Assembly (NCBI RefSeq): GCF_014805625.2
Contig: NW_023998471.1
Span: 1,249,263-1,313,262 of the forward strand
From: Glossina fuscipes
Taxonomy: Eukaryota > Arthropoda > Insecta > Diptera > Glossinidae
DNA: 64,000 bases
Direction of reading: 5' to 3'
Below the pieces are notes generated by a model. The model had not been told where the DNA came from, searched no databases, and saw only the letters and a program-made list of their open reading frames with translations. Position numbers and translations under genes: made by a program. Below are positions 35,830 to 48,038 of the stretch, one piece after another (within the stretch, counting starts at the first letter, position 1; the number at the start of each line of letters is the position of its first letter).

Positions 35830-38800
35830 TTTAATTCTACTTATACATGAAACTCAACTAAACAAATAACAGTCGAGTTCAATTGGCACCTAAAGCAATA
35901 CTTATATTAAATTAATAATGAAACTTAGTATAAGTACAATAAAACAAATAAGAAGGAAAAAAAAGAAAAAAAGCATGTACACAACCAGCATAGAGCCACA
36001 CTTACAACCGGTACAGGACAAATAGCAAATGAACCCCTAAGCCATCGCAAACATGCATAAGCCTGGCAACCGATAATACTTAACAACAATTCATTTTCGA
36101 ATCGTAACAACTTTGAAGGATAAAAGCTAGTTTAAGTAAGACATAGGTAAATCGCGCGTATTAAGTAATGTTGCTTTAATGGATTTTAAAGAGTCCGATA
36201 ACGAGAATAAGTGATAGACGTCATTTAGGTTCTTGCAAACTACTCTGAGCGGATTAAACAGCTCATAATTATATTTACACTGACTAAGCTTAACCAAGAT
36301 AAAGTGCCTAGACAAGCGATTAGGGACATTAAAGCTTATTTCACCAAGTAATAAAGGTGAGTCAGTAGCACCATTTATTATTTTGATTACAAAGGAAATG
36401 CCAAGAACAAACCTACGTTTCTCAAGAGACGGTAAGCAGAAGCAACCTATTTTCAACAATCATTAGTCTAAAATTAAAATAATAATAATAATAATAAACT
36501 TTAACAAGTTGGTGATTGTAGATCGCCCTTTCCGAAAGCCGTGCTGGTGCGAATTAATGGCAAAGGCCAGACGCTGAGCCACAATTTGCTCGAACAGCTT
36601 GGGCAAGACACTCAACCTGGCTATGCCTCTGTAGTTCTCAACAAGTTGTCTACTTCCAGTTTTGTGGATAGGAATAAGGAAACTATTCTTCCAGCAGGAA
36701 GGGAAAACACCTAAATTCAAGGACAGGTTAAAAATTTTTGACATCACACCACATAACTCGACAGCGCAAGATTTAAGTACACATAATGGAACACCATCAG
36801 GTCCTGGCGCACAACAATATTTTAGGGAACTCAACCCTTTAAAAACGTCATCTTCCGAAATTACCAAGTTAGGAATTGAGACAGAGTTAGTTACAGGATA
36901 TGGGTAGTTTGCTGATAAATCGAAATTAGCAATCGAAAAGTTTCGTCGGAAATACTCAGCAAGCAGATTTGAGATTTCAAAATCATCTGAGGAATCAGAG
37001 CCATTAAAAGAAACATGAGAGGGATATGTGGAAATTTTTCTTTTAGAGTTAACAAATTTAAAAAAGTATTTAGGATTAGCAAACAGAGAGGATTTAATGA
37101 ACTGAAGGTATCTGCAGTAATAATGGTGATTGAGGGAGTTAAATCTATGCCTCCCCACCGAATAAGCGAAATAGTCGAGCGCAGAGCCACTTTTCAAATA
37201 TTTTTTGAATAGCGTTTTTTTCTATTCTTGTAATATTTAATTGTCTTATTAAACCAGCGGGGACACCTGCTTCAAGGTCGGCACTGCTTGATCAGGAAAG
37301 TTGGCAAAGCAGAGATCAAGCCGTCTACCATTACAATTAGGGGTACGATTATATTGAACCAAATTATGATCAAACAATTCATTAAAGAACACAACAGCCC
37401 TATCAGACGTTGAAGTAGGAATCAAACAGTCAAAATTATCACTGTTACACCAAGTGATTTGAGGCAAGTTGAAGTCACCCAATGCAACGACCAAATCGTT
37501 AAGTCTAGACCACTTGGCCGCTTCACAAATGAGGGCAGCGTGTTTTTTGTAAATGGAGATATCAGAATTTGGGGGAATATAGGAGCAGGTTACAAATAGC
37601 TGTTTATTAGGCATTATCGCACGAATGGCGATAAATTCAACGTCATGAGAAGTGGGAAATTCTATTGAATTGGACGGGACTGACGGAGATATGGCAATTA
37701 ATACACCACCATCAATGCGATTCACTCGATCCTTTCTGAAGACTTGGAAAGAATTGTGAAAAAGTTCCGATGAATGAAGATAGGGTTTTAGCCAAGTTTC
37801 GGTGAAGGCCAAACAGAAAAACTTCGTGCTCACTGAATTTAGGTAAGTAGAACGAATTTTTGAATTAAGGTCCCTAACAATTTGATAAATGAGAGATAAT
37901 GGGCCTGAAGAAACATTTAGTTTTTTGAAGGCGACAAGACTATTGCTTTGGTATTACGGGGACAATCTCGAGGCATAAATTCCTTAATCAAGGACCCTAC
38001 TGGCCACAGTGGTTTGTTTAACAACATATCACTGTTTTTAGTCGCAACCAGTATTTTAAAAGAGTAGATTGCCCTAGATTGAGAATGAGCCATTTTGAAA
38101 ATGCTAACGCACTTTAAGTTGACTGGTGGGACTTTCGCCGCCCGATAACTTTTTATGTTATCCACCGATATTTCAGATGAAAGTCTTGACACAAATATTG
38201 ATTTTCTGGGAGGAGCTGCCGTCAAGCAAATGTCATTAGTTGGAACAGAAGGGTTCACGGTTGGGGAGTTTAGAGTTGGGCAGAATATAGATGGACTAAT
38301 CGCCCTTGCACCAGCAGCTTGTGCGACTTGCCAGTCTGGTGACCAGCGTTCCAGCCAGGGGGAGAGGATGATTTATTTTTCTCTTTATTATTTTTAGGTA
38401 ATGGCGCTTGATTAGAGTGAGTGGCGGCCCTGGGCGGAGATAGCCTTGCCACTTCAGCGTAGCTTAAAACGGAAAGTCCTGCCGGCTTGTTTGTAACTAT
38501 TTTGTTATCAACCGACTCAACAATATCGGAAACATTAACGTTCATTTTAGAGTTAGATGGAGCGGTAACTTGTACCAACGAATCAGATTTAGAGGAACTC
38601 AGAGGTGACGTCCCACACGCTACGCTACGAGTTGTTATTTTTCTGGCTTTGGTAGAAGATGAGTGCTCAATAAAACGACACTCATCAAACCTAGACTTAA
38701 TTAACTCAAACTTCTCCCACAAGGAGCCGAGATTTCTACTCAATTCCGAAAAACCATTTCGCGTCTCCGTTAAAAGTTTGTCCAAATCAATGTCCCGCTG

Positions 38801-39440
38801 CCTACAGTCAGGACATGACCATCTTAAGTCTTTGGAAGGGTCAGCGAGAATACCGGCACACTTTGCATGACCAAAGCGATCGCAGAGCCAACAAGAAACG
38901 AATCTATCCGATTCCGGGCCCCTTTCTGCGCGACATGGTGTATATAAGCATTCCATGTCAAATCAAGGAAAAGAAAGAAGTGAACTATTAGGACAAAAAA
39001 AGAAAAAAATTCAAAAGAATCCACTACACTAAGTTTATCTACAAATTTAAGAAATTTAATAAAACTTCTTCGTTACGTTGTCAGTGTAACAAAAGAGCAA
39101 AAGAACAAGAGAAAGCAAAATCAAACTGGAAGCACGAAAAAAAAGAGAAAATACAAATCAGAAAAATTTTCTCTTAAATTTTCTCTTAAATTACACGCAA
39201 GATCTACACTACTGAAGCAACGGTAAACAAGCCAAGAGAAAAGCTTTTCACACCAAAGGAAGAAAATAAAAAAAGAAAAAAAAACTCGAAAGAAAAAACG
39301 AGAAAAAACTCGAAAGAAATTTACTATTGCGATCACAAGTGCTAATCGCAAGAACCAAAATGAAAATCACAAAAATTTTAATATATTTAATGTAATTCTT
39401 ACATATCGCTTATCTGCTTTCGACAAATGTGCATTTTTTT
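35830..39440 (-). mobile_element. PHD-finger LINE with an internal RT deletion, inserted in the I-like LINE
   Basis: ORF1 (from 38956) starts with a Cys/His-rich PHD-like finger (CWLCDRFGHAKCAGI, WSCPDCRQRD). After a frame change near 38265 a second part has an RRM-like start (SIFVSRLSSEISVDNIK). ORF2 has an endonuclease at 37833-37249 (FTETWL, GDFNLP, RRLDLCFAN) and an RT start at 37197-36490 (APGPDGVP, LVENYRGIARLSVLPKLFE, QHGFRKGRST). Then the frame meets an AAT microsatellite at 36475-36495 and resumes in the C-terminal thumb (36459-36127). The palm with the YxDD active site is missing. The organisation suggests the CR1/Jockey group. The copy cannot move by itself. Confidence 0.8.
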
Positions 39441-40600
39441 AGATTTTTGTATGGAAATTTTAGCCCCTGACGAGTTTACCCGTGCGGAGATCTCTCGTTG
39501 AATATATTCGAGGATGTTGATTGCCTTCGTGCCTGCGTGTAGACAGAATGTCCCACACTTGGTACACGGCAAAGAATTTTGTTAATTTCGTTGAAGGCGA
39601 TCTGGAAAACCGTGACAGAAAGAGGAGATCCTTGCGGAATGCCATTCATCAGCGGAAAGGAATCAGAGAGATGATTGTTGATTCTAACTTTAAACCGCCG
39701 ATGCGACATGAATGATTTGATGTAGTTAAAAAATTTGGGTCCAACATTCCATGATTTCAAGAGTGTTAAAATAACATGAAGACCAACTTTGTCAGATGCT
39801 TTTTCGAAATCAATTGAGAGAATTATTACATGATTTCGTTCGGAAATTGCTTTGCTTGTAAAATAATCAATATGCAACAGAGCGTCGGTGCACCCTCTAC
39901 CCCGCTTGAAACCAACTTGTTGCTTTGTTATCAGTTTCTTGGACTCAAAAAACCTAGACCTTTGAGAGGCAAGATAAAAGAGAGATTGGGCGATAATCCG
40001 ATGCTATGGAAACATTTTTAGACTTTGGAATTGGAAAAACTGCTGTCAGTTTCCATGTAGAGTATATGGCCAGTCAACAATACCGTATTATATAGGCCCA
40101 GTAATTTCTTTTTACTTGAATTAGACAGCGCACTGATCATTTGGTAGGAGATGCGGTCTAGACCAGGTATCCTCCCCTTCGATTTGGAAAGACAACTTTC
40201 AAGTTCTAAGGTAGATATGTAATTTTCCAGGAAGGCACATCTGTCAATACAATTTGAAAGAGAAATTGGAGTCCTTTTACACTAGCTCGTTTAAAAGTGC
40301 TGTTGGATTGAAGAATAGAAAGATCAGCAGCCGTGCGAATCGCTTCAGACATAAGAGCAGCATCATGGTTGCAGTTCCCGTTAAATGGCTTTGAATTCAG
40401 AAATGACTCGGCCTGTTTGGAGTAATTGATCCAATCCGCTTTATCTAGGAGGAATTTGGCTTGTTTTGCTGGAGTACAAGGGGACAGGGGACATTGAAAG
40501 TTTAAGATCGATTAAGATTGGAAAGTGATGTAGATCATCAGAAATAGACCAGGAAATCAAAGGAAGAAGTGAGGAAGAGCAACATGTTAAAGCATGCTTT
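39441..40600 (-). mobile_element. I-like LINE, 5' half (end of endonuclease and RT fingers/palm)
   Basis: Read on the minus strand: an endonuclease end (SWSISDDLHHFPILID), RT start (GRIPGLDRISYQMISAL), then FEKASDKVGLHVILTLLKSW and GIPQGSPLSVTVFQIAFN of RT boxes 3-5. The YxDD region is scrambled by frameshifts near 39530. The element then stops and its 3' part reappears at 35800. This is one old insertion cut in two. Confidence 0.8.
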
Positions 40601-41359
40601 AATTTTTATTTCTTTCGTCAAAATAATTAATGATTTTTATATTGTTTTTTGAAGTTGTCTGACTTATATATATTTGTTTGCAAGTTTTTAAAATGTTTTT
40701 TTAATTAAAAAAAAAAAAAGTATCTGATCGAAAATTTTGAGAGTTATACAAAATATGGGAAAAGAAATGAAGAAAGAATTCCTATAAAGGTTTCTGTTGT
40801 TACCATAGCGGCTGCAAACATTCCCGCTGTTGTTTCATATTTCGGAGATATTGTTTTGGCACGTACATCATTCGGAGTGATCTAAAATGTAGGCGAAACC
40901 AGTTGACGTATAATGTAATTATTTTAAAAGAAATAAGATTTTAGAATACAAAATTGTGTAGAAATAAAAGCGAAAGCTCCTGTCGGTTTGTTTGGCCACA
41001 CCTGATAGTTTCTTGTTACACATAAGCCCTACAAAAAATAGAAACGAATCGGAACATATTTCATATTGAAGTCTAGGAAAATCTGATGAGTGTTAATTTT
41101 CAGGTTCGGCTCTGATATAAGTGGTTTGTTTGGTTCGTTTTAAAATAATCGTCCCAATTTCCTTATTCGCGATATTTGCCGAAGTTTTAACCTTCATTCT
41201 CCCATGAAGAGTCGTATGGGCCTTTTGTCGATGAAATGACGTCATTTATAATGCATTTCATAAAAATTATTTCCTATATAGGTTTAGAATCTTATTTGCA
41301 AAATTTTTAAAAGTTTCCAGGTACTATCAAATGTACTAAACTTTTAAAAAGACTTTTCT

Positions 41360-41640
41360 TCCTTTTTTTATACCTCACAACACTTGTGGCACAGGGTATA
41401 TTAAGTCCAGAAGGACTTGGTCGATATATTCAATATCACTTCCTGAATCTATGTGAGTTTGGCTGTCGGTCCGTTCCTCTTGTTTTCTTGTGTTTAATCC
41501 ACAGACCGCCATTTTTGAACTATCTTGATGAAATTAGGTTCATCGACCTGGTTTGGGGCAAGCATTCGGATTAGATCACTTTTTTGACCAACCTTTTCAT
41601 AAAATACCTAATTGTTAAAATTAGTCCATAGTAGTTGGTT
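41360..41640. repeat. Dispersed repeat family E, copy in the pseudogene
   Basis: It starts ATACCTCACAACACTTGTGG and runs into CACAGGGTATATTAAGTCC, then GTTTAATCCACAGACCG and a block ending TTTTCATAAAATACC. The order matches 42770-43270. No coding potential was seen. Confidence 0.65.
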
Positions 41641-42039
41641 AGCAAAAAACTACAACGCCATGGAATTTTGATGACATATATCTATTTTTTGAATCCAACA
41701 TAAAGAGAGGTCATCATGGAAAGCAAGCCGTTGTAGAGAGAGAGCGAGTTTCATTCCCAATTTTTTGTATGACGGAAACTGGGAAGTAATAATATTTTTG
41801 ATAAATAAATTAGTATCTTCTGATTCTGATGAAAAAAAAGCCGCGGTTATAAAAATATTTATCAAATGGAAAAAATATTCGCTTTTAAATTCTTCAAATT
41901 ATTATTTTCAATCGAGTAATATCGAGTACGCAGTTTTAGTGTTTATTTCCAATTTTTAATTTTAAAACCTAGAGAGTCAATGTTAACTTTAGAAGAAATT
42001 TTACGCACGCACAATTGACTCCTAATAGAACAAGTAAAA

Positions 42040-42540
42040 ACACTACACTGGGAAACTGCCTTGCCTAGCCTACATCATCCTACAAGAACTTTTCAAACGA
42101 GGCTTCATATGGGAAGTAGTCGAAAAAGTTCTCCTATTCCCCCAACCATTTTCAATAACAATAGGGTGGTTCAGGGCCCACCATTAAACACCCTACAACA
42201 CCCAACAGTTTAGTCCATATAATGGCTTTTCAAAATAAAACTTTATATGGGAAATGTTCGAAAAACTGGTTCGATCCGAACCATTTTAAATAATGTGTCC
42301 TTGCGTCAAAACACGTTAGTGTACTACATTTCATCAAAATGTATTAAAAATTGCTGCAGGTTGAATACAAGGCGGACAGGTGAACTTAGTATAATAGAAG
42401 ACGAGCTTAGGCGAGAGTCTTTTTGGTGCTTAAATACCTTTATACTGCAAGTACGGCAAGAAGTTCTAAAAACAAGCTATTCAAACATAATCTTTTCATG
42501 GTCTAACAAATAAGATTTTAGAATATAAAATTTTGTAAAC
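42040..42540. repeat. Dispersed repeat, second block of family E
   Basis: TTCGATCCGAACCATTTTAA followed by TTTCATCAAAATGTATT and GGCGGACAGG recurs at 60970-61110 in Stt3B intron 3. It includes the motif TTTATATGGGAAATGTTCG repeated twice in varied form (42105, 42243). Confidence 0.6.
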
Positions 42541-42769
42541 TGAAGTACAATGCAATTGATAAGTAAAAAATATTGTATTTATTAGCAAATATTTAAGTAA
42601 TTTGTAAAAATAAAGAAAACTAGCATTTCGTTGGATCACGACTGTGATGATTACTGTAAGCCTATATTTGACCTCAAATGAGCTTTCGATTTTTCTTAAG
42701 TCCTACTATGCATACAAAAATTTCAAATTGTCAACTATCCGTTACATTTTGATAGCTGTTTTATTATAG

Positions 42770-43270
42770 CCTACACCACTTGTGATACAGGGTATAGTAA
42801 CTGGGTGCGGTCATATGTATCAGAAGGGTTCAACCCAACCTTTTATTATACCGATCGATTCAGAATCATTTTCTAAATTGATCTAAGCCTGTATGTCCGT
42901 TTGATGTTTGCCTATGTAGATTTGTGTTCAAGCTACAGATCGGAAATTTTAGAGATATTTTGATGGAATTTGTTACGCCGATGTCTTCTTGCCCTACGGC
43001 GAATGCTATTAAAAATGGCTTCGACAGGTCCATTTTTCATAAAACCCCCAATTCTGAAAAGTTGTTATATGGAAAAAAATTGTAATTTTCAAAATTTCTC
43101 AGCAAAAGCGGCTAAGTAATAGTATTTTTGTATTCTAAATTGGTATGGAAACTTTGGATCGGCTGGGGCAATTTTTCAACCCCCTCATTTAACAAAAACT
43201 GGAGTTCATACGACAAAAAGATATAATTTTCCACACATTGTTATAGTAATTTCATACAAAAATGAACTCT
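42770..43270. repeat. Dispersed repeat family E, longer copy
   Basis: It begins AGCCTACACCACTTGTGATA, then CAGGGTATAG, then an ATCGGAAATTTTAGAGAT stretch and CATTTTTCATAAAACCCCC. The parallel copy is at 41360-41640. It lies in the last intron of the transporter pseudogene. Confidence 0.65.
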
Positions 43271-44239
43271 ATAACATTTGGACCATCTAAGCCTATTTTT
43301 GAGTCCTGACCTATGTAAGGATTAAACTTGTCTACGTTAGGTTGCGTTTTCGGCTCGCTTCCCCATAAATACGCATTCGAAAAAATTGCCCTTATATAGA
43401 AACAAGATATAATTTGTGTTTTAAAGTAAAAATAAGAATTGCGTTAGACAATGTGGTGTACGGTATTTAATGGCCGGTTTTGCCCGACTAAAATGTTCTT
43501 ATTTGTTGTTATTAATTTAGCCGAAGAAATCAGTTTCGTAATTCGTAACGCTTTAATATCTATCGGTCTTATTACAAACTCAACCGCAATTGTGTGAGAT
43601 TAGAAGCCACGACCATTGATTTGTTAGTTAAAATCGGCCACCCAAGCGGATGTTAACTGTTTTATACTCAAAAATGTTTCTGCGAAAGTTCGAATTTGTT
43701 TCCTTTTTTTTGATTTTCTATGATCAGCTCTGGTAAGGTGGTTATCAGAAAGGGTGATAGGAAGAAAAGGGTTTAAGAAACGTTGCTACAGAAGGAACGA
43801 ACGATTATTAGATGCTTTTAAGCAAAATTCCTCTTCTTCTTCATTTCTTTTTCGGTCATTAGTACCAGTTGTCGGTACTCTAAAATCTTATCTCTTCAAA
43901 GTCATCTGACTTACTGTAAATAACCGGAACTATACGACATAATAACAGCAATAATCCAATAAATCCATTCGTTTGTTATTAAAATGGGTAGCTTCCTTTT
44001 TACACCTTTTGGTAAATAATTGCAGACCAAAAATAATGGGACAAATATAATGCGCATTAGAACAAGTATCCATAGATATTTTGGCTTAGGCCAACGCACA
44101 AATGTCGTAGTCAAACTACCGAGCATTGCAAATAAATTAAATGTCAGAAAACAAGTTATCGAAATAAAATAATGCCCTTCTATGAAAAAATCCTTGTTGT
44201 AGGGTTTGATATCTGAAAATATACAAATATGATTAAAAG

Positions 44240-44960
44240 TAAAAAATAAACAAGTCAGAAAGTTATATTCGGCGTGAGCCAAATCTCGCGTACCCAACAC
44301 TCTACTCTCCAAGTTCATTTATTTGATACCCATATCGCTGGTATTATTAAGAAAGAAGTAATCGCGGTGTCTACGGTAATCATTTTAAAATTAACAAATT
44401 TTTGCGCAAATATTATATCTTCATTTGAAAAGTTTACAAAATAGTTTCTGCCTTGGTTGCCTTGTGATAAATAAGCATTGAACTTCAAAAATTAAATTTA
44501 ATTATTCATAACTTTGTGTGGACACGGCCGCTTGGTTCCATTTTCGGGCCTAGGGAGTAAAGTGTCTCAAAAAGCAAATGCGGGAAGTTCCAGCCTTCTA
44601 AATTTATAATTTATGAGTAACGAGCAAAAACCCACAAATTTTTGTTAAGATAAACGGAGTTATACGCTGGCTCTATACTGCAGGCTCTCCTATTCTGATC
44701 AATTTGGCCCACTTTCCGTACCAAACAGCGTGCGAAAACTTCCAATATTTCTATCAAATCTAAAGTCGATATTTTAACTTTTGCCACGAGGAAAGTGCCA
44801 AAATGCAGACACACGTACGGACAGATCAATCAAATCAACTCGCAATTTCGCGCTAATTAAGAATATATAACCTTTATAAGGTCTCTGAACGTTGCTTTGC
44901 TTTTGGGTGTCACATATATTATGGAAGAAAACAAAATCAGTGTGCCCAATAAAGAAAAGA
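44240..44960. repeat. Dispersed repeat family D, copy in the pseudogene
   Basis: It begins AACAAGTCAGAAAGTTATAT and contains ATCAATTTGGCCCACTTTCC, TAAAGTCGATATTTTAACTT and a TATAACCTTTATAAGGTCTC stretch. It interrupts the intron between the fifth and sixth exon remnants. A near-parallel copy sits in the same intron of the intact gene (49130-50110). Confidence 0.75.
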
Positions 44961-46394
44961 TTGATTGTTTTTTTTTATTTTCTTGGTCACATTTCTGCAA
45001 CTTCATTAATTAGCGAAATCAACTGAGGAATACTCTCGAGCTTATTTGAACATTACTGGCATTAAAAACAATTTTTTGAAGTTATAGAGCATTGTTTTAA
45101 ATTCACATACCAGAATGTACTGCCGGGAATACAGCGAGTGTAACGAAAAGCGTAAAAAATACATTGCAGAGTTGAGGCAGCGCAGTTAGGAATATAGTGA
45201 AGTAGGGTATATGAGTTCCAATTTCTTCAACCTTACGTAAGTCTTCTTTGCGTCTAATTATTTCGTGGTATCGATAAAATTTCTAAAAAAAAAGGCGCGG
45301 CAAAATTCCTAATTCCCTTCGAATATGTCGAAAAGTAGAGTACTTACGTTTAAAGGTAAAACAAAATAGGTATCAACGCATATAAAACATATTAAAATTG
45401 CGGTGAGAAAGTAATAAATAGCCGCAGTTCTATCCGAGGAGAAATATATGAGCTGCATATAGAGGCAATCGATGCCAAAAGCCCACTAAGATTAGATCCA
45501 AGAACTATGGCACCCGTATATTGTAGCGGTAGAATAGCTGCCATCCCATAAACAGTATTTTGAAAGACACCATTAGCGCCTTAAATAATTTTATTTATCA
45601 ATAATGTTTATATATATACATGTATAAATTTGCTTACTATGCAAAATTACTATAGTTATCATGGTTATCCAAAAGAATACGTCAGGCCAAGATGATGAGT
45701 CCACCATAGCCAGGATAACAGTGAAAATAAAAATAATTAAAATCATTGATATTGTGTAGACGATCCGTTTTGTAATATCACCTCTAGGAGAACAATTTTT
45801 TCATACATATGTCTACACACACACATGCACAATATGTATATGTATATATATATATTCAATCACATTTACCCTATACGCAGAAAAATATTTATCCAATTAA
45901 ATATAATACTTGGTATTTGTGATGCAAGACCCATATACTGTAGAAAATATCCAGCATAAAATGTTGGCGATGTATCATTCGTAGCCAATTTGAAATCTAC
46001 AAAATACTAGAGAAATTTATTTTTAAAATGAAATTGTACTTATTTTCGCCTCGCCTTAATTAACATTACACTTTTTGCGGTAATGAACATATTCCATGGC
46101 ATTAAGACACCAATACCGTGGAGTACAAATACTAAAAACACTAATTTAAATTTGTCTTTCGGTGGCGACAAAATCATTTGAATTTTAACGAGTTGTTTGC
46201 CCGGAGAGTGGAACTTTTTTCTTCCGCTTGAAGTAAATTTAAAAAGTTTTTCGAAACCAATGATAAAGATGATAATTGAAAATAAAAAACCTGGCATCCC
46301 GAAGAAGAAGGGCAGCGAATGTCTTAGAATGTCAACAAAAAATGGAAAGGAAAAGAGACTGCATATACGTGTGTTAAAAAGAATGCTAAATAAA

Positions 46395-46795
46395 ATCCGC
46401 GTAGTACCTATCGTATTAGAATCCAGTGTTAGCATTCATGTTAGAATCCATCCTTATCTACCATGCTAGATTGCATCCGTGTTAGAGTCCGCCGCTACGT
46501 ATGATGTCAGGAACCGTCGTTTGCTTACCGTTACCAACCTTGATAGAATCCATCTTGAACTACAAATTGGAATCCAATGTTAGGTATGAAAACACGCCAG
46601 ATTAGAGTCCACCTTTGCCTACCGTTACCTATCAAATTTGAATCCGTAGTTATCTACCGCATTCGATCATGTTAGAATCCACAGTTTCCTAGTATTATCT
46701 ACAGTATTGGAGTTCACGGCGGTTATCTACTACATCAAAATGCGCTGCCTCTACTGCTCCTACGATATTAGAACCCACCCCGTTACGTGCCGTAT
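46395..46795. repeat. Degenerate minisatellite with TTAGAATCC words
   Basis: At least nine imperfect iterations of TTAGAATCCA (variants TTAGAGTCC, TTGGAATCC, TTTGAATCC, TTGGAGTTC) are separated by 25-45 bases that often contain TTATCTACCGT or TTGCCTACCG. It is more GC-rich than its surroundings. It lies directly upstream of the transporter pseudogene's first recognisable exon. Confidence 0.65.
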
Positions 46796-48038
46796 TACTC
46801 AATTCGATGTTATCAACTAAATATAATGCAATTTTTGTAAGATCGCCGTCTGCGTAGGACAACCTTTTGTAATAATAAAAAAATCCAAAACCATACTACA
46901 AAAGCCGATCTTATGTAAGATCAAGGCAATACCCCTAGACAAACAAAATGGAACTACATTGCATCTGCAGATAAATTTGAGTCAAAGCAAACTCCTGCTG
47001 TCCAGGTGAGCAGGTAAGAGAAGCAAGAGAGTTTTTCTCGAGTGTTCTTTTCGTCGTGGCTATAGTGAGCGCTCAGTCGGTAAAGTCATAATTCTTAAGA
47101 AGTAACCACACACTGTAGGCACTCTTTTTTTCTTTTCTCCCTATTTTCTGATTGTGTTGGGAGTATAGAGGCGATCACCTCTAATCGGCCATGCATGCCT
47201 TCACATACTCTTACCAATTGGTGATATACCCACTAGGCTGCGGCCACCCCTTTCCTATTATGTTTTCTTTCCTTTCTTCTTCCTAGCCGTCACCGTGTTA
47301 CACTAATAAGGGGTCACTCGGGACATCCACGGAGTTACTGGTAATATTAAAAAAAAAAAACTTTAAATGGGGCTGATACTCTCTCAGTTCTAATTCAGTT
47401 CTCAATTCTCCTCTTAGTAAATTATTTCAACTCTTCAGTCAAAAAAACATTTTTACATCTCCAATATGTTCAAAGGAAAACCATAGTGTCTTCTCCTCTC
47501 TTCACTTCACTGAAATTGTTTTCCAATTGAAGTCATTCACAAATAACGTTAGGTATGATTATGATACGAGTATCAAGACAAAAACGTGATTTTGAAAAAA
47601 TATATTTATTATAGTGTTTTTTTGTGAATAAAAATTTATAACAAAGATACACTTAATGCTTAAAAGTTACGCACTTTTTGTAGAACAAATAAATAGAAAA
47701 ATGTTTATATAAAATATTTAATAAATACAAAATAGATTAGAAATAGGCTTATTTTGGTGCATTCGCTTCTGGTGATGGTCATTATTTTAATTTGAGAGGT
47801 ATTGATGTTACATGAATTTAGTCTTTCGTTCTATTTCTTCTTTTTAACATGGATTATTATTAGGCTAAACAACGAAAAATAGTAGGTGATCCTAAATAAA
47901 ATTTAACAATTATGATTTTGTTGTTGTTGTTGTTGTTGTTATTTCCACCTCTGCGGAATAGTCCTGATTAATAATTGTATTAAAACATAAAAATTTATTA
48001 TTTTCCCGATTCGAACATTTTTGAGAAATGATTTTAAT
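46796..48038. other. Spacer between the pseudogene and the intact transporter gene
   Basis: No exon was seen. GATCGCCG near 46843 and CCGATCTTA near 46910 form a loose inverted pair. A GC-richer block at 47150-47345 (with TAAGGGGTCACTCGGGACA) looks like a mobile-element remnant that I cannot name. GTT repeats fill 47920-47941. TTTATT at 47994-47999 is the minus-strand poly(A) signal of the intact transporter gene. Confidence 0.4.

Larger units (their letters stand above)
40744..46177 (-). pseudogene. Equilibrative nucleoside transporter pseudogene (tandem copy of the Ent2-like gene)
   Basis: Seven exon remnants correspond one to one with the intact gene at 48039-51485: 46177-46070, 46006-45870, 45783-45638, 45579-45348, 45282-45111, 44212-43915 and 40881-40744. 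Several lengths are identical to the intact gene (146, 172, 298). Two single-base deletions break the frame: one in exon 45579-45348 (232 bases against 233), after the transmembrane stretch SICSSY, and one in the last exon after YVPK. Recognisable motifs include LHGIGVLMPWNMFITAKS and GSLTTTFVRWPKPKYLW. The two N-terminal exons are not found; a degenerate minisatellite lies where they would be. The last intron (3.0 kb) is full of dispersed repeats. A short transcript or fragment could still be made, but a full transporter could not. Confidence 0.85.
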
